DNA from: Engelhardtia mirabilis
Lineage (GTDB): Bacteria; Planctomycetota; UBA1135; GCA-002686595
Length of the DNA stretch: 64,000 nt
Reading direction: 5' to 3'
Assembly: GCA_007751255.1 (NCBI GenBank)
Contig: CP036296.1
Coordinates: forward strand, 2,108,001-2,172,000
Each line of letters opens with the position of its first letter. Within the stretch, counting starts at the first letter, position 1. Position numbers and translations under genes: made by a program. Positions 37,753 through 46,971 of this stretch are shown here, in pieces. Under the pieces are notes generated by a model, which was given only the letters and a program-made list of their open reading frames with translations, made no database searches and had not been told where the DNA came from.

Positions 37753-38832
37753 ATGGAAACGACCACCATGCAGGCCGCTGGCACCGTCGCGGGCGAGGCG
37801 GGGACCAGCCGAGTCGAACGCGAACTCGGGCCGCTGCTCAGCGCCCTGAGCCTCGACGACACCGGCCGGCCGGCCGTGAATGGCGAGCCGATCGCGGCGG
37901 TCCATCCCACCGCCTACGGCGAGCCCGCGCCGTCCGATCCCCAGGCGGGGCTGCTGCAGCAGCTGACCTACGCCATCTACGCGCGCTTCCATTGCGCTGC
38001 GCCCGGGGAGCCGCCGGCGGCGCAGGGCGCTCCGACCACGGCGGCGCAGTGGGCGGAACGCACCCGCGCCTACCAGGCCGCCAATCGCGGTCGCGACGGG
38101 TGGGACGCGGGATGGACCGTCGAGGGGCTGGAGCCCGATGGCGCCGTGCGATTGGCCAAGGGCGATCGCCGGCGGCGTGAACTCCCCGGTCGCTTCGCCG
38201 CGCAGGACACGGGACGCCCGTGGCTCCAACCCGGCGACCTGGTCTCTGTCGCGGCGCCGTCTAGTTCGACGGCGGTGCAGCCCGGGTTCTTCTTCCTGCT
38301 CGGTCAGCGCGCCGGATCGGCCGACGACGAGCATCGCATCGCCCGCATCTACTGGAACCTGTCCGCCGAGGGCGCGGAGCCCTGGATCGCGGCCACGTCC
38401 CACGCCCTGCAGCGGGCGGGTCTGCCCTTCCGAGCCAAGGTCCTGATGGATCCGGTCGGGTTCGCCCGCTGCGACTCGGCCGTGCTGTACCTGGCCCGGC
38501 GGCACTTCGAGGCCTGCCTGCCCCTGGTGCGCGAGATCGCGGTCCAAGTGGGGGATTGGCTCGGGGAGCGGACGCCGCCCTTCACCCTGCGCCTCGCTCC
38601 CGGTGTCGCCGTGGCCGAGGACCCTGGCGAGAGCTTCGGTCTGCACCGCGCGCGCCTGGTCGCCGAGGGCCTGCTAGCGGCGCGGTCGACCGGGAGCGAC
38701 GCGGATCGAGCGCGAGCCGTGGTCGACGCCTTCCGACGCGCGGGCCTCGATCCCGATCGTCCCTACCTCAATCCCGGCAACTTCGATCGCTACCAACAAC
38801 ATGCTCACCACGATCTCAACGCGACGATCTGA
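37753..38832 (+). CDS. HopA1-family protein (LanY-like lyase) of lanthipeptide-like locus
   Basis: The 359-residue protein has the pattern of the HopA1 effector family: an N-terminal helical part (LLQQLTYAIYARFHC), RIARIYWNLSAEGAEPWI, LPFRAKVLMDPVGFARCDSA, VLYLARRHFE, then FTLRLAPGVAVAEDPGESFG. HopA1-like proteins in class V lanthipeptide clusters remove phosphate from phospho-Ser/Thr to give dehydro residues. The order kinase-HopA1-LanC here supports that. A second ATG five codons in is an alternative start. Its end overlaps the cyclase gene by 32 bases. Confidence 0.8.
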   Translation: METTTMQAAGTVAGEAGTSRVERELGPLLSALSLDDTGRPAVNGEPIAAVHPTAYGEPAPSDPQAGLLQQLTYAIYARFHCAAPGEPPAAQGAPTTAAQWAERTRAYQAANRGRDGWDAGWTVEGLEPDGAVRLAKGDRRRRELPGRFAAQDTGRPWLQPGDLVSVAAPSSSTAVQPGFFFLLGQRAGSADDEHRIARIYWNLSAEGAEPWIAATSHALQRAGLPFRAKVLMDPVGFARCDSAVLYLARRHFEACLPLVREIAVQVGDWLGERTPPFTLRLAPGVAVAEDPGESFGLHRARLVAEGLLAARSTGSDADRARAVVDAFRRAGLDPDRPYLNPGNFDRYQQHAHHDLNATI

Positions 38833-40117
38833 AGCCCCGTCGATCCCGGCCAGCGTCCCGCAGTCGGACAACGAGCAGCGCGGCCGCGACCTCGGCGTGG
38901 CGGCCTCGATCGGTTGGCGACTGGTGCGCGAGGCCCATTGGGACGGGCAACGCTGCAACTGGATCGGCGCATCGATGGAGCTGCGACCCGCCGGTTGGCA
39001 GGCCGTCGAACGCAGCTTCGGCCCGGACCTCTACGCGGGCACCTCGGGCATCGCGGTGTTCCTCGCCAGGCTCTACGCCCTGACCGGCGAGGCCTGTTTC
39101 GCGCGGACGGCCCAGGGTGCGATGTCGCAGGCCCTCTCGCGCTTCGATCGCTTCGAGGGTCCGCTGGGTCACGGCTTCTACGCAGGGAGCTGGGGCGTGG
39201 TCTGGGCTGCCCGGGAAGTGGGCTCGATGGTGGCAGACGGCGCCCTGGTCGAGTGGGCTGCGGATCGAGTGCGTCTGGGCTTGCACGCGGACCTCTCGGC
39301 GGCGCCCACGGACCTGATCGGCGGCGCGGCCGGAGCGATCGGCGCGTTGCTCGATCTGGAAGGCGAGTCGAAGGACGGCTCGGCAACGGCCCTCGCGCTG
39401 CGCTACGGGGAGCACTTGCTCTCGAAGTCGCGGGCCGATGGTGACGGAATGGTCTGGGACACCATGGAGCAGGGCGTTCTCGCGCCGCTCTGCGGCCTGG
39501 GGCACGGGGTCGCTGGCATCGCCTGGAGCCTGTTGGAGCTCGCGCAGGCGACCGGCGATGGGCGCTTCCGGGAGGCCGCGCGGGCCGGACACCGCTACGA
39601 GCGTCGATTGTTCGACGAGTCGCGTGGCAATTGGCCCGACCTGCGCGATCACAGCGCCTTCGGGGGCGCAGCCGGGGAGCCGTCGTTCGGCGTCGCCTGG
39701 TGCCACGGCGCCGTTGGCATCGGGATCGCGCGGGAGCGGTCGATGCGGCTCGATTCGAGCGATCACGAGCTCGCACGCGAGTACGCGGTCGCCGCTCGCA
39801 CCACCGCGGCCCACATCCACCAGCTGCTCGACGCGGGTGGTGCCGACGCCTCGCCCTGCCATGGCTTGACCGCGGGGGTGGAGCTGCTCGCGAGTCTGGG
39901 CGAGGCGGCTGGCGACCTGGATCCGCGCGATGGGGTCAGCCGCTTTCGGACACTGGGTCTGACCCACGAGGCCGAGGGGCGGGCTTGGCCCTGCGGCGTG
40001 CTCGGCGGGGGCGAGGCTCCGGGCTTGATGCTGGGCCTGGCCGGGATCGGGCACGCATTCCTGCGCCTGGCGGATCCCGTCGGCTGCCCGAGCCTCTTGC
40101 TGGTCGGACCGCGCTGA
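38801..40117 (+). CDS. LanC-like cyclase of lanthipeptide-like locus
   Basis: The 438-residue protein has the repeated GxxG helical toroid of LanC proteins: DLYAGTSGIAVFL, GFYAGSWGVVW, DLIGGAAGAIGAL, GLGHGVAGIAWSL, AWCHGAVGIGIA and SPCHGLTAGVELL. Zinc ligands expected for the cyclase are present: Cys301 in WCHG and Cys353-His354 in CHG. LanC adds cysteine thiols to dehydro residues to close lanthionine rings. Stand-alone form and position after kinase and HopA1 genes point to a split synthetase. The start overlaps the previous gene by 32 bases, so translation is probably coupled. Confidence 0.88.
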   Translation: MLTTISTRRSEAPSIPASVPQSDNEQRGRDLGVAASIGWRLVREAHWDGQRCNWIGASMELRPAGWQAVERSFGPDLYAGTSGIAVFLARLYALTGEACFARTAQGAMSQALSRFDRFEGPLGHGFYAGSWGVVWAAREVGSMVADGALVEWAADRVRLGLHADLSAAPTDLIGGAAGAIGALLDLEGESKDGSATALALRYGEHLLSKSRADGDGMVWDTMEQGVLAPLCGLGHGVAGIAWSLLELAQATGDGRFREAARAGHRYERRLFDESRGNWPDLRDHSAFGGAAGEPSFGVAWCHGAVGIGIARERSMRLDSSDHELAREYAVAARTTAAHIHQLLDAGGADASPCHGLTAGVELLASLGEAAGDLDPRDGVSRFRTLGLTHEAEGRAWPCGVLGGGEAPGLMLGLAGIGHAFLRLADPVGCPSLLLVGPR

Positions 40118-40252
40118 GCGGCGGGCTGGGCTTTTGGCGGACTGGGCTTCTAGCGGACTGGGCCTTGCGCGTGCTGGGCCATTCATCGCCTGCGTCGCTC
40201 GAGCTCATTTTCGTTCGCGGTCAGCGCCGCACGCGGTCGGTGTGATGGCGAG

Positions 40253-40258
40253 TAGAGT
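40253..40258 (+). promoter_or_regulatory. -10-like TAGAGT before nitrilase-family gene
   Basis: TAGAGT ends 6 bases before the GTG start, again suggesting a leaderless transcript separate from the upstream operon. Confidence 0.4.
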
Positions 40259-40264
40259 GCGCCC

Positions 40265-41113
40265 GTGCGGATTGGAGCCTGGCAATTCGATGTGCGTCGC
40301 GGAGAGCTGGCCGCCAACCTGGCCGCTGGCATACGCGGCCTCGAAGCCGCGTCGCGCGCGGGCCTCGAACTGGTCGTCCTGCCGGAGATGTGGCCGACCT
40401 CGTTCCTCAGCGCAGGTGGCCCGGCACCGGTCGAGGCGGACCGCAGCGCCTTGGACGCGGCGGTCCGCGCGAGTTCGGAGTCCGTCGCGCGGTTGGTCGA
40501 GCGCGCCGCCGAGCTCGGCGTCGCGGTCGCTGGGAGCGCCTACGGTGCCGCGCCGGAGGGGGGCCTGCCGCGCAACCGCTTCAGCCTTTGGTCCCGCGGC
40601 GAGGAGCTCTCGGCCTACGACAAGGTGCATCTGTTCTCCGTGACCGGGGAGAACCTGGGCTTCTCCGCGGGCGAGCAGGCACCCGCGGCCGTCGCCCTGG
40701 GCCCGGCCACCGTGGCGGGGGTGATCTGTTACGACCTGCGCTTCGCCCCGGTCGTCGAGGCGGCTCGGCGGGCGGGCGCCGACCTGTTGTTGGTGCCGGC
40801 CCAGTGGCCAACCCCGCGGGCCAGCCACTGGTTCTCGCTCCTGGCCGGGCGCGCCGTCGAGGCCCAGGCCTTCGTGTTGGGGGCCAACCGCACCGGCGTG
40901 GAGCTGATGGGGCGGCGGAAGCGGGCGCTTGCCTTCGGGGGCCACTCGGCCTTGGTAGGTCCGGATGGCGTGACCCTCGCCCGCGGCACGGGAGTGGGAG
41001 CCGAGGAGCTGGTCTGGGCCCACGTTGACCCGGACCAGGCCCGCGCCCTGCGACGGGAGGTGCGGGTCGCCGACGACCGCCGGCCCGAGCTCTACACCCG
41101 CTGGCAGGGATAG
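40265..41113 (+). CDS. carbon-nitrogen hydrolase (nitrilase superfamily, omega-amidase-like)
   Basis: The 282-residue enzyme has the Glu-Lys-Cys triad of nitrilases: Glu in LVVLPEMWPT, Lys in YDKVHLFS, Cys in GVICYDLRF. The pattern with LRFAPVVEAARRAGADLLL and WSLLAGRAVEAQ-like WFSLLAGRAVEAQAFVLG resembles omega-amidase (NIT2) and related amidases that hydrolyse alpha-keto amides. It starts with GTG. It follows the lanthipeptide-like genes on the same strand but has its own likely promoter, so it is probably an independent metabolic gene. Confidence 0.85.
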   Translation: MRIGAWQFDVRRGELAANLAAGIRGLEAASRAGLELVVLPEMWPTSFLSAGGPAPVEADRSALDAAVRASSESVARLVERAAELGVAVAGSAYGAAPEGGLPRNRFSLWSRGEELSAYDKVHLFSVTGENLGFSAGEQAPAAVALGPATVAGVICYDLRFAPVVEAARRAGADLLLVPAQWPTPRASHWFSLLAGRAVEAQAFVLGANRTGVELMGRRKRALAFGGHSALVGPDGVTLARGTGVGAEELVWAHVDPDQARALRREVRVADDRRPELYTRWQG

Positions 41114-41768
41114 GCCCCGGCCGGGCGCAGGAGAGGGCAGCTCCTCTGGACCCTGCGGATGAAATCCCCACGGAGAGGCCGGATGAAACCCCTGCGGAGA
41201 GGGCCGCCAGGGCCCTTTCGGCCCTCGATCGGGCCGGGCCCGTCGGCGCCGGGCTCCGGCCGAACGAAATGAGCCGGCGACCCCGAAGGAATCGCCGGCC
41301 TCTCACTGTCTCTCTCAGGGGGGCTTCTAGCAGTCGCCCGCGCCGACGAAGAGGCACTCGGCCCCCTCGACGGGTGGTTCGGCGAGCAGTCGCCTTCGAC
41401 CCACCTGCGCCTAGTGAGCCGGATCGGGCCCCCGGCCCGCAACGAATTCTCCACCATTTTTCCACCGATCTCTCCACTGTCGCGCAGTCGGCGCGACGGC
41501 CTCGCGGGGCTCGCCCTAGTCCTCGGTCCCCCATGGGCGAGGCGCGCTCAGGCGCTTATGATCTTCCGCCCTCAGGGTCCTCTTCGCCCGTCCGACGCCC
41601 CCCGGGTCGGACTCGACGACGGCCTCTCCCCCCCTCCTCGCGACCGCTCGATCCACTGCCCCCGGCGGTTCCGAGCGAATTCGCCGCGCGCCTTGCCCGG
41701 GCGTCGCGGTGGACGCGGGGTCGTCCCCGGTCCTTGGACCCCAGAACCCGTTCCACTCAGGAGACCCG
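41114..41768. other. intergenic region with direct repeat and hairpin
   Basis: A direct repeat of GGATGAAAYCCC-like words followed by CGGAGAG lies at 41157-41205. A hairpin GCCGGCGA/TCGCCGGC sits at about 41275-41300 and could terminate the nitrilase transcript. The rest holds open frames on the plus strand that look like chance; no gene is recognised. Confidence 0.5.
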
Positions 41769-42953
41769 GTGAAGGAAGCGGTCATCGTCAGCGCCTGCCG
41801 TACGCCGATCGGCAAGTTCCAAGGAGGCCTCAGCGGCTTCCGCGCACCCCAGTTGGGGGGCTTGGCCATCGCCGAGGCCCTGCGCCGCGCCGGAGTCGAC
41901 GCCGGTCTGGTCGAGGAAGTCATCATGGGCAACGTGCTGCAGGCGGGCTTGGGTCAGAACCCGGCGCGTCAAGCGGCGATTGCTGGCGGTGTGCCGACAT
42001 CGGTGGGATCGGTCACGATCAACAAGGTCTGTGGGTCGGGACTGAAGGCCGTGATGCTCGCGGCGCAGGCGATCCGCGCAGGTGATGCGGACGTGCTCGT
42101 CGCGGGCGGCATGGAGTCGATGACCCAGGCGCCGTACCTCTTGCCCGAGGCTCGCGCCGGCGTGCGTCTGGGGCACGGCAAGTTGCTGGACTCGATGGTC
42201 AACGACGGCCTGTGGGACATCTACAACGACTTCCACATGGGCATGACCGGCGAGCTCGTCGCCGACAAGCACGACATCAGCCGCGCCGCCCAGGACGAGT
42301 TCGCTGCGAACAGCCACCGCAAGGCCGCGGCGGCCACCGAGGCGGGTCGCTTCGACGCCGAGAAGTTCACGGTCGAGGTTCCCCAACGCAAGGCGGACCC
42401 GATCGCCTTCACCACGGACGAGACCATTCGCGCCGGTATGACGGCGGACTCGATCGCCAAGCTGAACCCGGCCTTCAAGCGCGACGGCGGAACCGTGACC
42501 GCCGCCAATGCCTCTGCGATCAACGACGGCGCCTGCGCCCTGGTCGTGATGAGCGCCGAGAAGGCCGCCGAGCTCGGCTGCAAGCCCATGGCGCGGATCA
42601 CCGGCTACTCGACCGGCGGTCTCGATCCCGAGTGGGTCATGATGGCGCCGGAGGTTTCGATCCGGAAGCTGTCCGAGAAGCTCGGGCGCAAGGCCTCGGA
42701 CTTCGACTTGCACGAGATCAACGAAGCCTTCTCGTCGGCAGCCTGCGCGCTCACGCGCGTGCTCGACCTCGATCCGGAGAAGGTCAACGTCAACGGTGGG
42801 GCGGTCGCACTGGGCCACCCGATCGGCGCGTCCGGAGCGCGGATCCTGACCACCCTGCTCTACGCCATGGCCCAGCGCGGCGCCCAGACGGGCATGGCCT
42901 CGCTGTGCCTCGGCGGCGGCAATGCCGTCTCGCTGGCCGTGGAGGCGCTCTGA
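41769..42953 (+). CDS. acetyl-CoA acetyltransferase (thiolase)
   Basis: The 394-residue thiolase joins two acetyl-CoA to acetoacetyl-CoA or cleaves it in beta-oxidation. Active-site residues are Cys in [13 protein letters not shown], His in [12 protein letters not shown] and Cys in [11 protein letters not shown]. The GTG start has AGGAG 8 bases upstream. Its stop overlaps the start of the 3-hydroxyacyl-CoA dehydrogenase gene by one base. With the acyl-CoA dehydrogenase further on it makes a short-chain fatty acid unit; the direction (breakdown or butyryl-CoA synthesis) cannot be told. Confidence 0.95.
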   Translation: MKEAVIVSACRTPIGKFQGGLSGFRAPQLGGLAIAEALRRAGVDAGLVEEVIMGNVLQAGLGQNPARQAAIAGGVPTSVGSVTINKVCGSGLKAVMLAAQAIRAGDADVLVAGGMESMTQAPYLLPEARAGVRLGHGKLLDSMVNDGLWDIYNDFHMGMTGELVADKHDISRAAQDEFAANSHRKAAAATEAGRFDAEKFTVEVPQRKADPIAFTTDETIRAGMTADSIAKLNPAFKRDGGTVTAANASAINDGACALVVMSAEKAAELGCKPMARITGYSTGGLDPEWVMMAPEVSIRKLSEKLGRKASDFDLHEINEAFSSAACALTRVLDLDPEKVNVNGGAVALGHPIGASGARILTTLLYAMAQRGAQTGMASLCLGGGNAVSLAVEAL

Positions 42954-43810
42954 TGGGCTGCACCTACAAGCGCGTCGCCGTCATCGGCGCGGGCACCATG
43001 GGCAACGGCATCGTGCAGACCTTCGCCGCCGGCGGGGCGCAGGTGACGATGATCGATCGCGACGACGCCGCCCTCGAACGCGGCGTGGCGACGATCGGCA
43101 AGAGCCTCGCGCGCTTCGTCGCCAAGGAGAAGATCGACCAGGCCACGGCCGATGGCATCTCCGCTCGGATCTCGACCTCGACCAGGGTCAAGGACGCCGC
43201 CGACGCCGAGCTGGTGGTCGAGGCCATCGTCGAGCGCCTGGACGCCAAGTCGGCCCTGTTCGCGGAGCTGGACGCCGTCTGCAACCCGGGCGCGATCCTC
43301 TCCAGCAACACCTCGTCGATCTCGGTCACGGCCCTCGGCGCGGCGACGAAGCGCCCCGACAAGGTCGTCGGGATGCACTTCATGAACCCCGTGCCGCTGA
43401 TGAAGCTGGTCGAGATCGTGCGGGCCCAGGAGAGCTCGGACGAGACCGTGCGCGCGGTGATCGAAGCCTCGGAATCCCTGGGCAAGACTCCGGTGGAAGT
43501 GAACGACTACCCCGGTTTCGTGTCGAACCGGGTGCTGATGCCGATGATCAACGAGGCGGTCTACTGCCTGATGGAAGGCGTGGCCGAGAAGGAAGCCATC
43601 GACACGGTCATGAAACTGGGGATGAACCATCCCATGGGTCCCCTGGCCTTGGCCGACCTGATCGGATTGGACGTCTGCCTGGACATCATGAACGTCCTGC
43701 ACCGGGACATGGGCGACAGCAAGTATCGTCCCTGCCCGCTACTGCGACGAATGGTGACCGCAGGGAGGCTGGGACGCAAAGCCGGCAAGGGCTTCTACGA
43801 CTACGAGTGA
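42953..43810 (+). CDS. 3-hydroxybutyryl-CoA dehydrogenase
   Basis: The 285-residue enzyme oxidises 3-hydroxyacyl-CoA with NAD+ (or reduces acetoacetyl-CoA). The Rossmann motif is [13 protein letters not shown]. The catalytic His is in [15 protein letters not shown] with its Glu partner, and the C-terminal domain has [19 protein letters not shown]. Length matches PaaH/Hbd proteins with no fused hydratase. ATG overlaps the thiolase stop. A paralogue lies at 62175-63068, also downstream of a thiolase. Confidence 0.95.
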   Translation: MGCTYKRVAVIGAGTMGNGIVQTFAAGGAQVTMIDRDDAALERGVATIGKSLARFVAKEKIDQATADGISARISTSTRVKDAADAELVVEAIVERLDAKSALFAELDAVCNPGAILSSNTSSISVTALGAATKRPDKVVGMHFMNPVPLMKLVEIVRAQESSDETVRAVIEASESLGKTPVEVNDYPGFVSNRVLMPMINEAVYCLMEGVAEKEAIDTVMKLGMNHPMGPLALADLIGLDVCLDIMNVLHRDMGDSKYRPCPLLRRMVTAGRLGRKAGKGFYDYE

Positions 43811-43867
43811 CGCCTGCGTCGGCACCCCCCGACGCGACGACCCCACAAGGACCGGCGAGAACGAGCA

Positions 43868-45010
43868 ATGGATTTCGACCTGAACGAAGACGTCCAGATG
43901 GTGCGCGACATGACGCGGGATTTCGCCGACGGCGACTTGATCCCGCGCGCCACCCAACACGACCGCGAGGGGACCATCTCGAAGGAAGTCTTCGAGAAGA
44001 TCGCCGAGCTGGGTCTGTGGGGCCTGACCATCCCCGAGCAGTTCGGCGGCGCCGGCCTGGGCAACGAAGCCCTGACCGCGGCATTGATCGAGCTCAACCG
44101 CGGCTGCGCGGCGACGGGCGTGACCCTTTCGGTTCACAACAGCTTGGTCGGCGCGCCGATCAACAAGTGGGGCACCGACGAGCAGAAGGCGCAGTGGCTG
44201 CCGCAGCTCGCGACGGGCGAGATCATCGGGTCCTACTGCCTGACCGAGGCCAACGCGGGCTCGGATGCCGCCGCGGTCCAGACCAGTGCGGTGCGTGACG
44301 GTGACGGCTGGGTCATGAACGGCACCAAGCTGTGGGTCACCAACGGCGGTTGGGCCGGCGTCTTCCTGGTCTACGCCCGCACCAATCCGGACGTGTCCAA
44401 GGCCAAGGGCATGAGCTGCTTCATCGTCCCGAAGGACACGCCTGGCGTGCGCGTCGGCAAGACCGAGCTCAAGGCCGGCATCCGCGGCTCGTCGACCACC
44501 GAGGTCGTGTTCGAGAACGTCAAGCTGCCGGCCTCCGCGGTGCTCGGCGAGGTCGACAGCGGCTTCAAGGTCGCGATGGACACCCTCGACGGCGGCCGCA
44601 TCGGTATCGCATCCCAGGCGGTAGGTATCGGCCGCGCCTGCCTCGAGGCGTCGATCAAGTACGCCGGCGAGCGCGAGCAGTTCGGCCGCCCGATCGGGCA
44701 CTTCCAGGCGATCCAGTGGAAAATCGCCGACATGGCCTCGCGGCTGGACGCGGCCGAGCTGCTTTGCTTCCGCGCTGCCTGGCTGCGCGATCGCCAGCGA
44801 CCCTGCACCCGCGAAGCGGCCCAGGCCAAGCTGACCGCGTCGCTGGCCGCGAACTTCGCGGCCGATGAGTGCCTACAGATTCACGGCGGATTCGGCTACA
44901 CCGATCACAGCCACGTCGAGCGCCTGTTCCGGGATGCGCGAATCACCGAGATCTACGAGGGCGCGACGGACATCCAGCGCCTGGTGATCGCCCGCAATCT
45001 CATGGGTTGA
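43868..45010 (+). CDS. acyl-CoA dehydrogenase (short-chain type)
   Basis: The 380-residue flavoprotein introduces the first double bond into acyl-CoA. Signatures are YCLTEANAGSDAAAVQT, QIHGGFGYTDHSHVERLFRD and the catalytic Glu in ITEIYEGATDIQR. It is like butyryl-CoA dehydrogenases. It starts 57 bases after the hydroxyacyl-CoA dehydrogenase stop and probably belongs to the same operon. No electron-transfer flavoprotein gene is in the window. Confidence 0.94.
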   Translation: MDFDLNEDVQMVRDMTRDFADGDLIPRATQHDREGTISKEVFEKIAELGLWGLTIPEQFGGAGLGNEALTAALIELNRGCAATGVTLSVHNSLVGAPINKWGTDEQKAQWLPQLATGEIIGSYCLTEANAGSDAAAVQTSAVRDGDGWVMNGTKLWVTNGGWAGVFLVYARTNPDVSKAKGMSCFIVPKDTPGVRVGKTELKAGIRGSSTTEVVFENVKLPASAVLGEVDSGFKVAMDTLDGGRIGIASQAVGIGRACLEASIKYAGEREQFGRPIGHFQAIQWKIADMASRLDAAELLCFRAAWLRDRQRPCTREAAQAKLTASLAANFAADECLQIHGGFGYTDHSHVERLFRDARITEIYEGATDIQRLVIARNLMG

Positions 45011-45282
45011 ACCCCCCCGAAGGTCGGAGCCGCGAAAATCCGCCAGGCCCGGCCGGAGACGCTAAGGTGGGAAGCGGCAGCCAGGCGGCGCGCTTGCCCG
45101 CGACCTGGCCCCTTCGGTCCGCCGCCTGCCAGGGCGGAACGGGGGGAAGCGCTGGACGACCCACGACGGCGGAATGAAGTGACTCGGTTCGCTCCGCAAT
45201 CGACGACGGTCAGCCTGCCAACCGTCCACCGAGCCCCCCCCACGAAGAACCGAGACGGCGCACTGGAGCGAGAAGCCTTGCG

Positions 45283-45627
45283 ATGAGCGGAAGCAACGAC
45301 CCCGACATCCTCAACATCGAGCAAGCCGCGGCCCTCTTGGGAGTGAGCGTGAAGACCTTCAACAAGGTGCTCCACTCCCAGGACCTGCCCGCCCGCAAGA
45401 TCGGCCGCGAGTGGAAGTTCTCGCGCAGCCACCTGATCGACTGGGTCGGCGCGGGACGCAGCAGCGAGTTCTACAAGGACAGCCAAGCGGACAACGCCGA
45501 CATGGTGAGCCCCCAGCCGCCGACCTCGAGCAATGGCACCAGCCAAGCGGAGTCTCCTGCTGGGCGGCGCAGCTCGGAGCCGTCCGAAGAACGGCGCACC
45601 TCGGGCTGGCGCCTCTCGCTCGACTGA
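45283..45627 (+). CDS. small helix-turn-helix (excisionase/MerR-type) DNA-binding protein
   Basis: The 114-residue protein begins with a winged helix of the excisionase type (LNIEQAAALLGVSVKTFNKV, then LPARKIGREWKFSRSHLIDW). After residue 60 it is a disordered Ser/Pro-rich tail. Such domains occur in phage excisionases and small regulators. It sits between two acyl-CoA dehydrogenase genes, so a regulator of fatty-acid genes is possible, but no integrase is near and the target is unknown. Confidence 0.75.
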   Translation: MSGSNDPDILNIEQAAALLGVSVKTFNKVLHSQDLPARKIGREWKFSRSHLIDWVGAGRSSEFYKDSQADNADMVSPQPPTSSNGTSQAESPAGRRSSEPSEERRTSGWRLSLD

Positions 45628-45636
45628 CCTAACTGT

Positions 45637-45682
45637 CTCTTCTTGAGTTCCAGCTCTTCTTGAGTTCCGGCTCTTCGTGAGC
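45637..45682 (+). repeat. three imperfect 17-bp direct repeats
   Basis: TCTTCTTGAGTTCCAGC, TCTTCTTGAGTTCCGGC and a decayed CTCTTCGTGAGC follow each other just after the HTH gene. They could be binding sites for that protein or part of the next promoter. Confidence 0.5.
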
Positions 45683-45786
45683 ACATCGTCCCCCCGATCG
45701 CTGCCTCTGCGGAGCTGCGCGAACTTGGGAGGAGCGGCCCCGGGGCGACAACCCCGGGATCTCGAGCCCGATCGGGCCCTCACCTG

Positions 45787-46971
45787 ATGACCACCGTCTC
45801 CCCCAGCACCTCCGATCTTCCCTCCATCGCCCACGGCCTCGAGTTGACCGAGGACCAGCGGATGATCCGCGACATGGTCCGCGAGTTCGCCCAGGCCGAG
45901 GTCGCCCCGATCGCCCACGAGATCGACGAGGAGCACCGCTTCCCAGTCGAGATCTGGAACAAGATCGTCGAGCTCGGCCTGCCGGGGATCCCCTTCTCCG
46001 AGGAATACGGCGGGTCCGGCGGCGGCACCCTGGCCTACGCGATCGCCGTCGAGGAGATCGCCAAGGTCTGCGGCTCGACCGGTCTGACCCTCGCGGCCCA
46101 CGTCTCCCTCGGCACCTGGCCGATCTACGCCTTCGGCAACGACCGGCTCAAGCAGCTCTACGTACCCAAGCTGATCGCCGGCGAGTACATGGGGGCCTAC
46201 GGCCTGACCGAGCCCAACGCGGGGTCGGACTCCGGTGGCACCCAGACCACGGCGGTGCTGGACGGCGACGAGTACGTGCTCAACGGCCGCAAGTGCTTCT
46301 GCACCAACGCCAACCACGCGGGCGTGTTCATCGTCACGGCGGTGACCGACAAGTCCCTGGGCTCCAAGGGCATCTCGGCCTTCGTGGTGCCCCGCGACAC
46401 GCCCGGCTTCAGCCTGGAGAAGGGCGAGGTCAAGCTCGGCATGCGCGGCAGCGACTGGGCCAGCCTGGTCTTCGAGGACGCGCGCATTCCGCGCGACCAC
46501 CTGCTCGGGCCCGAGGGCCAGGGCTTCAAGACCTTCATGAAGACCCTGGACGGGGGCCGCATCTCGATCGGCGCCCTGGCCCTGGGGATCGCAGAGGGCG
46601 CCTACGAGAACGCCCTGCGCCACGCCAAGGAGCGCGAGGCCTTCGGCAAGACCCTGGCCGACCAGCAGGCGGTGGCCTTCAAGCTGGCCAACATGGCTCT
46701 CGACATCGAGGCCTCGCGGCACCTCGTCTACCACTCAGCGCGGGTCAAGGACGCCGGTCAGCCCTACACGCTCGAGGCGGCGATGGGCAAGCTGCACGCG
46801 TCGGAGACGTCCATGCGCGTGACCTACGACGCGATCCAGATCTTCGGCGGCTACGGCTACTCGCGCGAGTACCCGCTCGAGCGCATGTGGCGCGACGCGA
46901 AGCTGTGCACGATCGGCGAGGGCACCAGCGAGATCCAGCGCCTGATCATCTCGCGTCAGATCCTGCGGTGA
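45787..46971 (+). CDS. acyl-CoA dehydrogenase
   Basis: The 394-residue flavoprotein has AYGLTEPNAGSDSGGTQT, QIFGGYGYSREYPLERMWRD and the catalytic Glu in LCTIGEGTSEIQR. It is a paralogue of the gene at 43868-45010. Its last bases overlap the GTG of the metallo-beta-lactamase-fold gene by 4 bases, which suggests they act in one pathway. The preferred acyl chain cannot be read from the sequence. Confidence 0.94.
   Translation: MTTVSPSTSDLPSIAHGLELTEDQRMIRDMVREFAQAEVAPIAHEIDEEHRFPVEIWNKIVELGLPGIPFSEEYGGSGGGTLAYAIAVEEIAKVCGSTGLTLAAHVSLGTWPIYAFGNDRLKQLYVPKLIAGEYMGAYGLTEPNAGSDSGGTQTTAVLDGDEYVLNGRKCFCTNANHAGVFIVTAVTDKSLGSKGISAFVVPRDTPGFSLEKGEVKLGMRGSDWASLVFEDARIPRDHLLGPEGQGFKTFMKTLDGGRISIGALALGIAEGAYENALRHAKEREAFGKTLADQQAVAFKLANMALDIEASRHLVYHSARVKDAGQPYTLEAAMGKLHASETSMRVTYDAIQIFGGYGYSREYPLERMWRDAKLCTIGEGTSEIQRLIISRQILR

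Noticed and set aside
40265..41113. nitrilase-family enzyme as part of the lanthipeptide-like operon
   Set aside because: It has its own -10-like box and 147 bases of spacing, and omega-amidase-like enzymes are common metabolic genes.
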